Origin: a bacterium
GTDB lineage: Bacteria; DUMJ01
Length of the DNA stretch: 32,935 bases
Direction: 5' to 3'
Assembly: GCA_012839925.1 (NCBI GenBank)
Contig: DUMJ01000002.1
Span: forward strand, 1-32,935
Part shown: positions 1 through 7,234 of the stretch, piece by piece
Position numbering within the stretch: the first letter of the stretch is position 1
Layout of the letters: each line of letters opens with the position of its first letter
Notes under the pieces: generated by a model
What the model was told of the DNA's origin: nothing
What the model saw: the letters and a program-made list of their open reading frames with translations, nothing else
The model's database searches: none
Made by a program: the position numbers and the translations under genes

Positions 1-21
1 TATTCAAAAAACATAATTGTA

Positions 22-37
22 TGTGACGTAAATCACA
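22..37. promoter_or_regulatory. CRP/FNR-like palindrome
   Basis: TGTGA and TCACA are separated by six bases, which matches the classical CRP half-site arrangement exactly. It lies about 285 bp before the first start codon, so its target is unclear: it could serve a gene left of the window or a distant promoter for the amidotransferase-like gene. No regulator of this family is encoded in the window. Confidence 0.45.
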
Positions 38-100
38 ATAAAATTTTTCTTATGCTAAATGCTGTTAACCGTTTTATACTTCTGTGAGTCAGGAGTATTT

Positions 101-215
101 CCCTCTCCTAGAAGGAGTAATGCATAATGCATCATGAATAGGGGTTGTTTTACTTCTCTCTCCTTGATGGGAGAATGCATGGGTGAGGTTTGCCTCCTTG
201 AAAGAGAAGAGAATA
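101..215. repeat. Intergenic palindromic repeat region
   Basis: This gene-free stretch carries two short hairpins built on CTCC/GGAG units, at 105-117 (loop of 3) and 159-174 (loop of 6), plus a duplicated ATGCAT near 120-133. On the minus strand it has the CTCACCC...TCTCCC...GGAGAGAG style seen in many dispersed bacterial intergenic repeats. Short frames crossing it do not look coding. The rest of 1-322 holds a -10-like TATAAT at 260-265 and a purine-rich ribosome site (AGGAGG) just before 323. Confidence 0.3.
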
Positions 216-322
216 GAACGGGTTATTCCTGAATTTGTATTTATACTATCAGTAAGTATTATAATCTTATTAGATAGCATTTTCCTGGACTATAAATAGA
301 AAAACCAGCAGGAGGCGCTTGG

Positions 323-892
323 ATGTGTATAATAGCGGTATGCAAAGATAGGAAGCTCTCTTTGGAAGAGATAGATTATGGATGGACAAGGAATCCAGAC
401 GGAGGTGGAATTGGCTGGGTAGAAAATGGCAGGGTGAATTATATAAAGGGGTTAATGACTCTTGAAGATTTTAAAAAAGAGTATGAAAATCTAAATATTC
501 TTCCCCATATAGTTCATTTCCGAAACGCATCAAAAGGTATCCCTGTAAATTGTAAACTTACCCATCCGTTCATAGTGAGTAAAACATCGCCGATAAGACT
601 GAGATATAAGGGGATAAAGCCTGTGCTTTTTCATAATGGAACTATTAGGGATTGGAAAAGATATTATGAGCAGTATGTAGAATCAAGAGGAATTATAATT
701 CGAGATGAGAACCTTTCAGATACAAGGGTTATGGCAATCATATGGGCAGAAAAAGGTGAAGATACTTTTGATTTACTTAACCCGGGGAGAGTCGCTCTGT
801 TATATCCAGATGGAAAGATAAAAAAATATGGGGACTGGATAGAGAAAAAAGGAATATATCTATCCAATGAACAGTTATTGAGCTGTCAGTAG
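323..892 (+). CDS. Class II glutamine amidotransferase-like protein
   Basis: This 189-residue protein begins Met-Cys, placing the N-terminal nucleophile cysteine of class II (Ntn) glutamine amidotransferases at position 2. PDGGGIGW near residue 25, HFRNASKG near 66 and an HNGTI segment near 104 fit the glutaminase fold, in which these loops bind the glutamine amide and line the active site. The protein is only the glutaminase half: there is no synthetase or sugar-isomerase domain, and it is shorter than YafJ-type proteins. The start follows a strong AGGAGG. It could release ammonia for an unknown partner or be a stand-alone amidase; the substrate cannot be told. The next gene has its own promoter-like sequence. 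Confidence 0.7.
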   Translation: MCIIAVCKDRKLSLEEIDYGWTRNPDGGGIGWVENGRVNYIKGLMTLEDFKKEYENLNILPHIVHFRNASKGIPVNCKLTHPFIVSKTSPIRLRYKGIKPVLFHNGTIRDWKRYYEQYVESRGIIIRDENLSDTRVMAIIWAEKGEDTFDLLNPGRVALLYPDGKIKKYGDWIEKKGIYLSNEQLLSCQ

Positions 893-948
893 CCTGTAAG
901 AAGAGATCAGGGAGAAACTTCCCTCGATGAATTATCTTGCAAAAGTTG

Positions 949-954
949 TATAAT
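949..954 (+). promoter_or_regulatory. Promoter -10 element for the amidohydrolase
   Basis: A perfect TATAAT is preceded directly by TTG; no convincing -35 is visible. The predicted start of transcription near 961 lies downstream of the frame's first ATG (937), which favours translation from the well-placed ATG at 988. Confidence 0.4.
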
Positions 955-987
955 AGAACTGTTCTCTTATTATCCTGGAGGTGTTAT

Positions 988-2283
988 ATGGAAGATGATG
1001 TTCTCTTTAGAGAGTTGTTCAGTAAAATAGAAGAGTTACCTGTGATTGATTGTCATGAGCATATCCTGGGTCCAAAAAGAGAGGTGACCAGAAGAGAGCC
1101 TATAGCCAGTCTGATTCAGGGGTATGTTCAGAGCGACCTGTTATCGGCTGGTATAACTCAGAAAGAACTCGACATCCTGAATAATAATGAAATCGAAACA
1201 GAGGAGAAGTGGGAGCTCTTTGAAAAGTTCTGGAAGAAGATAGAGTTTACCGCTTATGCCAGGGTTACCAGGCTTATTATGAAGGACATTTATGGCGAGG
1301 AAGAGATATCCTTGCAATCCATTCTCAGAGTAAGGGATAAGATTATACTCCCAACAGAGGAAAATTATAATTCTCTATTTGAAAAAGCTAACATAGAGAT
1401 AATACTCTCTGATGTACTCTGGGATTTCCAGATACTTAAAAAATTTATCGATGGAAGGCTTGATTATTATAAGAAGATAAGATTTTTATTCCCTCTGCCA
1501 CAGTTTCATAATGATGTGAGAAGTTTTGACTTTGTTCAGTCAGTGGGTGCTTTACTGGACAGACATATTGTATCACTGGAAGACTATCTGGAAGTAATCT
1601 ATGAACTTTTGAAAAGAGCTAAAGATAGAGGGATAGTTGGTATAAAAGACCAGAGTGCCTATACCAGAACTTTGGACTATGAACTGGTTCCAATGTATGA
1701 GGCAGAGAAACTGTTTAACAGGATACTCTCTGATCCCAGGAACTCTCTAGGCTGGACAGAGGCTAAGCCTCTGGATGATTTTTTATTCCATCAATTTATG
1801 AATTTTGCCAGAGACCTTAAACTGCCAGTTCAGATACATACCGGACATATGGCTGGTATAAGAAACAGGATAGAGAAGACAAATGCAGTACTGCTGACCA
1901 ACGTCTTCGAGCTGTACCAGGATTTAAAGTTTGACCTGTTTCATGGAAATTGGCCATATATTGGAGAGATGCTCTTCCTGACCAAGAACTATCCCAATGT
2001 CTATATGGACCTGTGCTGGGTAAATATAATCGACCCGATATACAGTGAAGAGTTATACTCTAGGGCTATTCTTACAACTCCTCATATAAAAATAAACGGT
2101 TTCGGTGGAGATTATTTTGATGTCCCTGAATATATAGTATCCCATCTGAAGATATGTAGAGAAAATATCACCAGAGCTCTGGTTAGGCTGATAAAGATGG
2201 GCTGGATAGACGAAGGTTCTGCGTTAGAGATAGCCAAAGACTGGTTGTTTAACAATCCAAAGAGCTTATTCAATCTTACTTGA
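988..2283 (+). CDS. Amidohydrolase-superfamily metal-dependent hydrolase
   Basis: The 431-residue product has the layout of a TIM-barrel amidohydrolase. A first-strand metal site DCHEH (H23, H25) is followed by VGIKD (K220), VQIHTGH (H284, H287), FDLFHGNW (H319) and a late GFGGDY (D375) that supplies the usual last-strand aspartate. The order resembles the amidohydrolase-2 and uronate-isomerase-like groups rather than urease or dihydroorotase. The frame opens at 937, but GGAGGT sits six bases before 988 and a -10 element lies between the two, so I chose 988. The likely chemistry is hydrolysis, decarboxylation or isomerisation of a small carboxylate; the substrate cannot be read from sequence. 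There is no signal peptide, so it is cytoplasmic. Confidence 0.75.
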   Translation: MEDDVLFRELFSKIEELPVIDCHEHILGPKREVTRREPIASLIQGYVQSDLLSAGITQKELDILNNNEIETEEKWELFEKFWKKIEFTAYARVTRLIMKDIYGEEEISLQSILRVRDKIILPTEENYNSLFEKANIEIILSDVLWDFQILKKFIDGRLDYYKKIRFLFPLPQFHNDVRSFDFVQSVGALLDRHIVSLEDYLEVIYELLKRAKDRGIVGIKDQSAYTRTLDYELVPMYEAEKLFNRILSDPRNSLGWTEAKPLDDFLFHQFMNFARDLKLPVQIHTGHMAGIRNRIEKTNAVLLTNVFELYQDLKFDLFHGNWPYIGEMLFLTKNYPNVYMDLCWVNIIDPIYSEELYSRAILTTPHIKINGFGGDYFDVPEYIVSHLKICRENITRALVRLIKMGWIDEGSALEIAKDWLFNNPKSLFNLT

Positions 2284-2309
2284 CGCTCTTAACTTTACTA
2301 TGGTATATT
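2280..2309 (+). promoter_or_regulatory. Promoter of the FmdE-ABC operon
   Basis: TTGACG (2280-2285) and TATATT (2304-2309) are 18 bp apart. The -35 overlaps the stop codon of the amidohydrolase gene. Transcription would start near 2316, giving a leader of about 110 nt that contains two hairpins. Confidence 0.55.
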
Positions 2310-2313
2310 TATT

Positions 2314-2336
2314 ACAGTGAACCATGAAGGTTCTGT
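2314..2336 (+). other. Leader hairpin of FmdE operon
   Basis: GAACC (2319-2323) pairs with GGTTC (2329-2333), and ACAG/CTGT can extend the stem across a two-base bulge. It is the first structure in the predicted leader. Its right arm could alternatively pair with AGAAC at 2361-2365. I do not recognise a known riboswitch class. Confidence 0.35.
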
Positions 2337-2365
2337 ATAGTTAATATTTTATTGGGAGAAAGAAC

Positions 2366-2405
2366 AAGCCACGAAGGCTCAATAGCTTTCGTGGCTTAAA
2401 TTTTT
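2366..2405 (+). terminator. Intrinsic terminator or attenuator before fmdE-like gene
   Basis: A 14-bp stem (2366-2379 with 2384-2397, one G-T pair) closes a CAAT loop and is followed by AAATTTTT. It may simply end the amidohydrolase transcript. However, the promoter at 2280 lies upstream of it, so any transcript from that promoter must read through it to reach the FmdE and ABC genes, which makes attenuation possible. Confidence 0.7.
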
Positions 2406-2428
2406 ATGCAGGAAAGGAGTGATTATAC

Positions 2429-2968
2429 TTGAATAGAGATCTGTGGGAAAGATGTGTTGCCTTTCACGGGCATGAATGTCCTGGACTTGCCATAGGATTT
2501 AGAGCCTGTGAGGCAGCAAAAGAAAAATTAGGGATAACATTTTCCAGAGATGAAGAGGTGGTATGTGTAACTGAGACCGACGCCTGTGGGGTTGATGCCA
2601 TCCAGGTAATAACGGGCTGCACTTTAGGTAAGGGAAATTTAATATACAGAGATAGAGGAAAACAGGCTTTCAGTTTCTTTGTAAGGTCTACCGGTAAAAG
2701 TATTAGGGTTGTATTGAAGCCTACAGATAAAGAGATGACGAGAGATGAGAGAAAGATATATCTCTTGGAAACACCGATAGATGAATTATTTGAATTTAAA
2801 AAGCCACAATTTGAATTACCAGAAATAGCCAGAATCTTCAGGTCGGTGATATGTGAAATATGTGGAGAATCTACCGCAGAACATAGAGTCAGGATAATGG
2901 ATGGGAAAATGGTCTGTTTGGATTGTTTTAAAGACTATACCAGGGGCTGGGAAGGAAGAAGTTTGTGA
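2429..2968 (+). CDS. FmdE-family protein with C-terminal zinc ribbon
   Basis: The 179-residue product starts at a TTG eight bases after GGAAAGGAG. The N-terminal FmdE domain shows FHGHECPG (H13, H15, C17), which is the family's metal-binding signature, then TDACGVDAIQ (C53) and TGCTLGKGN. The C-terminal 40 residues form a zinc ribbon, C142-x2-C145 and C163-x2-C166, as in several FmdE-like proteins. The family is named for a subunit linked to molybdenum/tungsten formylmethanofuran dehydrogenase, but stand-alone bacterial members are mostly of unknown role. It overlaps the following binding-protein gene by four bases and leads a complete ABC importer operon, so a part in handling the imported metal or cofactor is a reasonable inference. 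Confidence 0.85.
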   Translation: MNRDLWERCVAFHGHECPGLAIGFRACEAAKEKLGITFSRDEEVVCVTETDACGVDAIQVITGCTLGKGNLIYRDRGKQAFSFFVRSTGKSIRVVLKPTDKEMTRDERKIYLLETPIDELFEFKKPQFELPEIARIFRSVICEICGESTAEHRVRIMDGKMVCLDCFKDYTRGWEGRSL

Positions 2969-4050
2969 GACTGATAAGAGTATCGATTCTACTATTATCA
3001 GTCCTTTTAATTGTTAACATTGGGTCTGGAAGTTTAGCTGGAAAAATAACTGTTACTGATCTGGCTGGAAGAAGGGTTGAGGTTCCTATCCCAGCCAGAA
3101 GGATAGTGGCTATTGGACCTGGTGCACTGAGACTGGTCTGTTATGTAAACGGAGTCAACAGGGTAGTTGGGATAGAGAATATAGATAGAGAGGGTTCTCC
3201 TGGGGGAAAGACCTACCTCATCGCTTATCCAGAGTTGAAAAAATTACCGGTTATAGGACAGGGTGGGGCATTCTCTTCTCCTGACCCGGAGAAGATTGTG
3301 AATGTGAAACCGGATGTGATTTTTGCCTGCTCGTTTATAGATAGAAAAGGAGCTGAAGACCTACAACTCAAGACAGGGATTCCGGTGGTAATGTTAGATT
3401 ACGGAATATCCACTATTATTAATGAATCTCTGTATAAGTCATTAAGACTTACAGGCACGATAATCGGAGAGGAGAAAAGGGCTGGAGATATTGTAAATTA
3501 TATAAAAAAGACACAGAGAGAATTAGATTTAAGGACAGAAAAAATAGCCAATGAGAAGAAGCCAGGGGTGTATGTTGGGGCTCTGGGAATGAGGGGTGGA
3601 CATGGAATAGAGAGCACTCAGGCTAAATATCCCCCATTTGTGATGGTCAACGCCAGGAACGTGGCTGATGAGACAGGTAGGGAAGGGAGTATTATGATTG
3701 AAAAAGAAAAACTTCTAATCTGGGACCCTGATATAACATTTATTGACCTTGGTAATTATAATCTGGTAAAACAGGATTATCATAAGAATCCTCAGTTCTA
3801 TCAAGCGCTGAAGGCGGTAAAAAATGGGAACGTATATGGACAACTACCATTTAATTTCTACAATACAAATATCGACACCGCTATAGTTGATGCCTACTGG
3901 GCAGGTAAGGTCATCTTCCCGGAGCAATTTAGGGACATAGACCCTGTAAAAAAAGCCAACGAGATTTACAGGTTTTTCCTGGGCAAATCTTTATACGAAG
4001 AGCTGACCAGGACTTATGGTAGTCTTACCGGTATCAATATAGGTGAATAA
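2965..4050 (+). CDS. ABC importer substrate-binding protein (FepB/BtuF/MolA type)
   Basis: This 361-residue protein has an N-terminal signal peptide (hydrophobic residues 7-20, likely cut after SLA at 23-25) and no lipobox cysteine. It then shows the class III periplasmic-binding fold: TVTDLAGRRVEVP opening strand, RIVAIGPGALRLVCY, and KPDVIFA before the long inter-lobe helix. The family binds iron-siderophores, cobalamin, haem or, in the MolA branch, molybdate/tungstate. GTG at 2965 overlaps the FmdE stop, so the genes are translationally coupled. The FmdE neighbour tilts the cargo guess towards an oxyanion metal or a metal cofactor, but the sequence alone does not decide it. Confidence 0.85.
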   Translation: MRLIRVSILLLSVLLIVNIGSGSLAGKITVTDLAGRRVEVPIPARRIVAIGPGALRLVCYVNGVNRVVGIENIDREGSPGGKTYLIAYPELKKLPVIGQGGAFSSPDPEKIVNVKPDVIFACSFIDRKGAEDLQLKTGIPVVMLDYGISTIINESLYKSLRLTGTIIGEEKRAGDIVNYIKKTQRELDLRTEKIANEKKPGVYVGALGMRGGHGIESTQAKYPPFVMVNARNVADETGREGSIMIEKEKLLIWDPDITFIDLGNYNLVKQDYHKNPQFYQALKAVKNGNVYGQLPFNFYNTNIDTAIVDAYWAGKVIFPEQFRDIDPVKKANEIYRFFLGKSLYEELTRTYGSLTGINIGE

Positions 4051-4053
4051 GAG

Positions 4054-5109
4054 ATGTTAAATACCTGGGAGAAATATCTGGAGTATACCAGGACGAAGAT
4101 CATTATTATTATAATAATCTCTCTATTGATATTCCTAATAAGTATTTATGCTATAAACGCAGGTTCTTCCGGTCTTTCTGTAAGAGAGGTACTTATGACA
4201 CTTCTGGGCAGGGGAGATAATAGAACAAATATTATCGTATGGAATATAAGACTTCCAAGAGTATTATCAGCTATTGTAGCCGGGATCGGGCTATCCATTG
4301 CCGGATGTGTCACTCAGACTATACTCAGAAATCCTCTGGCATCTCCATTTACCCTCGGGATATCTCAGGGGGCAGCCTTTGGTGTTGCCCTAGCAGTTAC
4401 TATTTTGGGGACTGATGCTATTCACAGCACTTCTATAGATGCTGCAATGGTGAATAACCCTTATTTAACCACGCTCTGCGCATTCATCGGGGCTATGAGT
4501 GCAACGATGATAATAATGGCTCTCTCTAAACGTGGAAGAGTTTCTCCTGAGTCTATGGTCCTGGCTGGAGTGGCGATAAGTTCTCTCTTTTCTGCTATGA
4601 CTACTGTGGTGCAGTACTTTGCTGATGAACTGGATGTTTCTGCTATGGTCTTCTGGACGTTTGGGGATATGGGGAGGGCAAATTGGAGAGACCTGAAGAT
4701 TATGACACTGGTTGTCCTCCTCTCAGGGATATATTTTCTTATAAATAGATGGAATTATAATGCACTGGCTGGTGGAGAAGAGATGGCAAAAAGTCTGGGT
4801 GTGCCTGTGGAGAGGTTAAGAGTTATAAGTATGTTTATAGCCTCTCTGGTTACTTCGGTAATAGTCTCTTTTTTAGGAGTAATAGGTTTTATATGCCTGG
4901 TAGGACCACATATAGCGAAAAGGTTAGTCGGTAGTGATCATAGATTTCTAATCTCTGGTTCTATAGCTATAGGTGGAGTCCTGCTTCTACTGGCAGATAC
5001 ATTTGCCAGGACGATTATTGCACCGGTGGTATTACCCGTAGGAGCAGTTACATCTTTTATAGGTGCTCCACTCTTTTTATATTTACTCACAAAAGGTTAC
5101 AAGAGATGA
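4054..5109 (+). CDS. FecCD-family ABC permease
   Basis: The 351-residue polytopic protein has about ten predicted membrane helices, the first an isoleucine-rich stretch near residues 16-35. Family marks include RLPRVLSAIVAGIGLSIAG (about 67-85), RNPLASPFTLGIS (about 92-104), and late GFICLVGPHIAKRLVGSDHR with a GAPLF segment near the C-terminus. These are typical of BtuC/FhuB/FecCD subunits, which work as homodimers in the inner membrane. The gene starts three bases after the binding-protein stop and overlaps the ATPase gene by four bases, so the importer is complete and co-expressed. Confidence 0.9.
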   Translation: MLNTWEKYLEYTRTKIIIIIIISLLIFLISIYAINAGSSGLSVREVLMTLLGRGDNRTNIIVWNIRLPRVLSAIVAGIGLSIAGCVTQTILRNPLASPFTLGISQGAAFGVALAVTILGTDAIHSTSIDAAMVNNPYLTTLCAFIGAMSATMIIMALSKRGRVSPESMVLAGVAISSLFSAMTTVVQYFADELDVSAMVFWTFGDMGRANWRDLKIMTLVVLLSGIYFLINRWNYNALAGGEEMAKSLGVPVERLRVISMFIASLVTSVIVSFLGVIGFICLVGPHIAKRLVGSDHRFLISGSIAIGGVLLLLADTFARTIIAPVVLPVGAVTSFIGAPLFLYLLTKGYKR

Positions 5110-5873
5110 TATTGAAGGTTGATGGAATAGAGTTCAGCTATAATAGTCACCCAGTGTTAAGTAATATCAGTTTTGAGGTCAATAGGGGAGAAATTCTCTC
5201 TATTCTGGGAAATAACGGGGCAGGAAAGACAACACTGCTGAAGTGTATAAGCAGGATACTGAAACCAGTTAGAGGTGTGGTTTTTGTTGATGGAAAGAGC
5301 TTATCCGATATTTCTGCTACCGAAATAGCCCGGAAGATAAGCTATGTCCCTCAGAGACAGGATGTTTCCAGATTTACCGTATTTGATACGGTGCTGCTTG
5401 GAAGAAAGCCTTATATCAGGTGGGATGTCTCTAAAAAAGACCTTCTTATTGTGGAAGAGATTCTGGACCGTCTTGGATTGAAAACCCTTGCGCTGAAATA
5501 CCTGGACCAGTTGAGTGGTGGCGAATTACAGAAAGTCTCTATAGCCAGAGCCCTGGCTCAGGATCCGGAGATTCTTCTCCTGGATGAGCCCACGAATAAC
5601 CTGGACCTGAAAAATCAGATTGAGGCTATCCGTATCATCAGGGATATAACCAGGAGCGGTAACATTGCCAGTATAGTTGTTATTCATGACCTGAATCTTG
5701 CCATGAGATTTTCCGATAAATTTCTCCTACTGAAAGAAAACACTATATTTGCATATGGAGATATGGAAGTTATGACACCTGAGAATATCTCCTCTGTATA
5801 TGGAGTTAAAGTAACTGTGGAGAAGATAAATGGTATCCCTGTGGTTATACCTCTGGAAGATGTCCTCTTATAA
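5106..5873 (+). CDS. ABC importer ATPase subunit
   Basis: The 255-residue ATP-binding subunit has Walker A GNNGAGKTT (35-43), Q-loop Q83, signature LSGGE (136-140), Walker B ILLLDE (156-161), D-loop NNLD and switch histidine H194. The arrangement is that of FecE/BtuD partners of FecCD permeases. It drives uptake of the ligand delivered by the preceding binding protein. Its last 29 bases overlap the end of the convergent kinase gene on the other strand, and no separate terminator is seen between them. Confidence 0.92.
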   Translation: MILKVDGIEFSYNSHPVLSNISFEVNRGEILSILGNNGAGKTTLLKCISRILKPVRGVVFVDGKSLSDISATEIARKISYVPQRQDVSRFTVFDTVLLGRKPYIRWDVSKKDLLIVEEILDRLGLKTLALKYLDQLSGGELQKVSIARALAQDPEILLLDEPTNNLDLKNQIEAIRIIRDITRSGNIASIVVIHDLNLAMRFSDKFLLLKENTIFAYGDMEVMTPENISSVYGVKVTVEKINGIPVVIPLEDVLL

Positions 5874-7023
5874 AAGAGATTATCCTGTCGATTATATCTT
5901 CTTTTCCAAAGCCACCTGCCTTTGTGATGAAGAAGAACGAACTGGCTTCCGATAGAACGACTCCATCCTCTATCTCTATAAGAGGATAGAGATGACTTAT
6001 TCCTAATTTTTCAGTTATCCCGAGGAGGGTGTCTCCTCCAAAGACTACCAGAGTATTGGATTTTGTTAGTTGAAGGAACCTTGAAGTAACTTCCCCAAGT
6101 CTTTCCTGTATTATAACTGGTAGATCTTTATATGAGTTTATATCAAGATGCTTATCTGTAGTTCTTATTAGAATAATCTCCTCCCCATTTATATCAGGCA
6201 GGTCTATAGTTCCATTTATTATATCCTCAAGTGATAGCACTATATCAAGCGCCTGATAATTTCTTTTCGCATACTCTACCTGTCTGAGTGAGACCTCATT
6301 TATACTTCCACACACCAGTATAAGAGGTCTGGCTTTTATCCCTAAATGTGTGGACCTGTCCCTTTTCTCTGGATATATTAAATTGGCAAGTGTTCTTGCA
6401 AAACCAGCACAACCGGCAGTGATTTTTATCAGTCCCTTATCCTTCAGTATCTCCCCTATCAATTCCAGGTCATCTCTGGTCTCTCCATCTATTATATATA
6501 CTACCCCTTTTTTAAATTTAATCTCCCCGTACTCTTCTCTGGTTACCACAACGCAATCTAAATCTGCCTGCTCCTTTATGATATCAGGGATATAACTTTT
6601 CCTGACTGGATTTACCGGATCGGAAGCAAATGGGCTCTCCCCTAATGGAACCCCATTTATATACTGGATGCCATTCTTTGTTGTCCTTCCCATCTCAGGA
6701 AATGCCGGGATAAAGATAACAGGGTGTGATGTTTCATCTATTATTGCTTTAAACTCTGCACCTGTATTCCCTCTCAATGTAGAGTCTGTTTTTTTGTATA
6801 TATAACCCACCTCTCCTGTTACAGATAATACCCTCCTGACCCTTTCATACGCAATCTCCGGCAAGAGATGCCTGCTTTCGGTATCTGCCACAATCACATC
6901 GGTATCATTGACCAGTTCTCCTGGATTAATAGATACTACTGTGTCTACTCCTATCTTTGAAAACTGTATACCTGTATCTAAAGCTCCTGTAAGGTCATCA
7001 GCTATTATAAGGAGTTTGGGCAT
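5845..7023 (-). CDS. DUF1537 four-carbon acid-sugar kinase family
   Basis: The 392-residue protein has the two-domain DUF1537 layout. N-terminal IADDLTGALDTG (7-18) and KKTDSTLRGNTG (77-88) form the sugar-acid site. The C-terminal nucleotide-binding domain carries VFGGDTLLGI and ITKAGGFGKED (from about 366). Characterised relatives (OtnK, DtnK) phosphorylate threonate, erythronate or related acids with ATP. It is the last gene of a three-gene operon, one base after the Cys-rich gene and downstream of a LarA homologue, so its substrate may be an acid produced or epimerised by that enzyme. It overlaps the convergent ATPase gene by 29 bp. Confidence 0.85.
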   Translation of the reverse strand: MPKLLIIADDLTGALDTGIQFSKIGVDTVVSINPGELVNDTDVIVADTESRHLLPEIAYERVRRVLSVTGEVGYIYKKTDSTLRGNTGAEFKAIIDETSHPVIFIPAFPEMGRTTKNGIQYINGVPLGESPFASDPVNPVRKSYIPDIIKEQADLDCVVVTREEYGEIKFKKGVVYIIDGETRDDLELIGEILKDKGLIKITAGCAGFARTLANLIYPEKRDRSTHLGIKARPLILVCGSINEVSLRQVEYAKRNYQALDIVLSLEDIINGTIDLPDINGEEIILIRTTDKHLDINSYKDLPVIIQERLGEVTSRFLQLTKSNTLVVFGGDTLLGITEKLGISHLYPLIEIEDGVVLSEASSFFFITKAGGFGKEDIIDRIISFIRGHLPEV

Positions 7024-7024
7024 A

Positions 7025-7222
7025 TTATTTTTTGTATAGAGATATGAACCTCTCTATGGAACGATCGTATGTTCTCTCCACTTCATTGGGGAAGTAACAG
7101 GCCGGTAGTTCCCCATTACTCCTGTGATACGCTACACATTCACAGCAGATACCTTTCCTAGAACAGGGTTCATAGGAACAGTTACAGCTCTTTAGATTTC
7201 TATTAATATTACACTCTCTCAT
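7025..7222 (-). CDS. Small Cys-rich DUF6485-like protein
   Basis: This 65-residue protein has eight cysteines in its first 42 residues, in the order C4, C13, C15, C20, C26, C27, C29, C42. They sit in the pattern [20 protein letters not shown] followed by LPACYFP, which I recognise as DUF6485. The clustering suggests a zinc- or iron-sulfur-binding fold; its function is unknown. It starts after AGGAGGA, 12 bases downstream of the LarA homologue, and runs directly into the kinase gene, so it is probably part of the same metabolic unit. Confidence 0.75.
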   Translation of the reverse strand: MRECNINRNLKSCNCSYEPCSRKGICCECVAYHRSNGELPACYFPNEVERTYDRSIERFISLYKK

Positions 7223-7234
7223 CTAATCCTCCTG

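Noticed and set aside
89..280. Minus-strand 63-codon frame in the left leader
   Set aside because: It crosses the palindromic repeat, has no ribosome site and no protein-like composition.
2310..2410. Assignment of the FmdE leader to a known riboswitch (cobalamin, Moco, preQ1)
   Set aside because: None of the conserved core sequences of these classes was recognised, so it is left as an unclassified leader.
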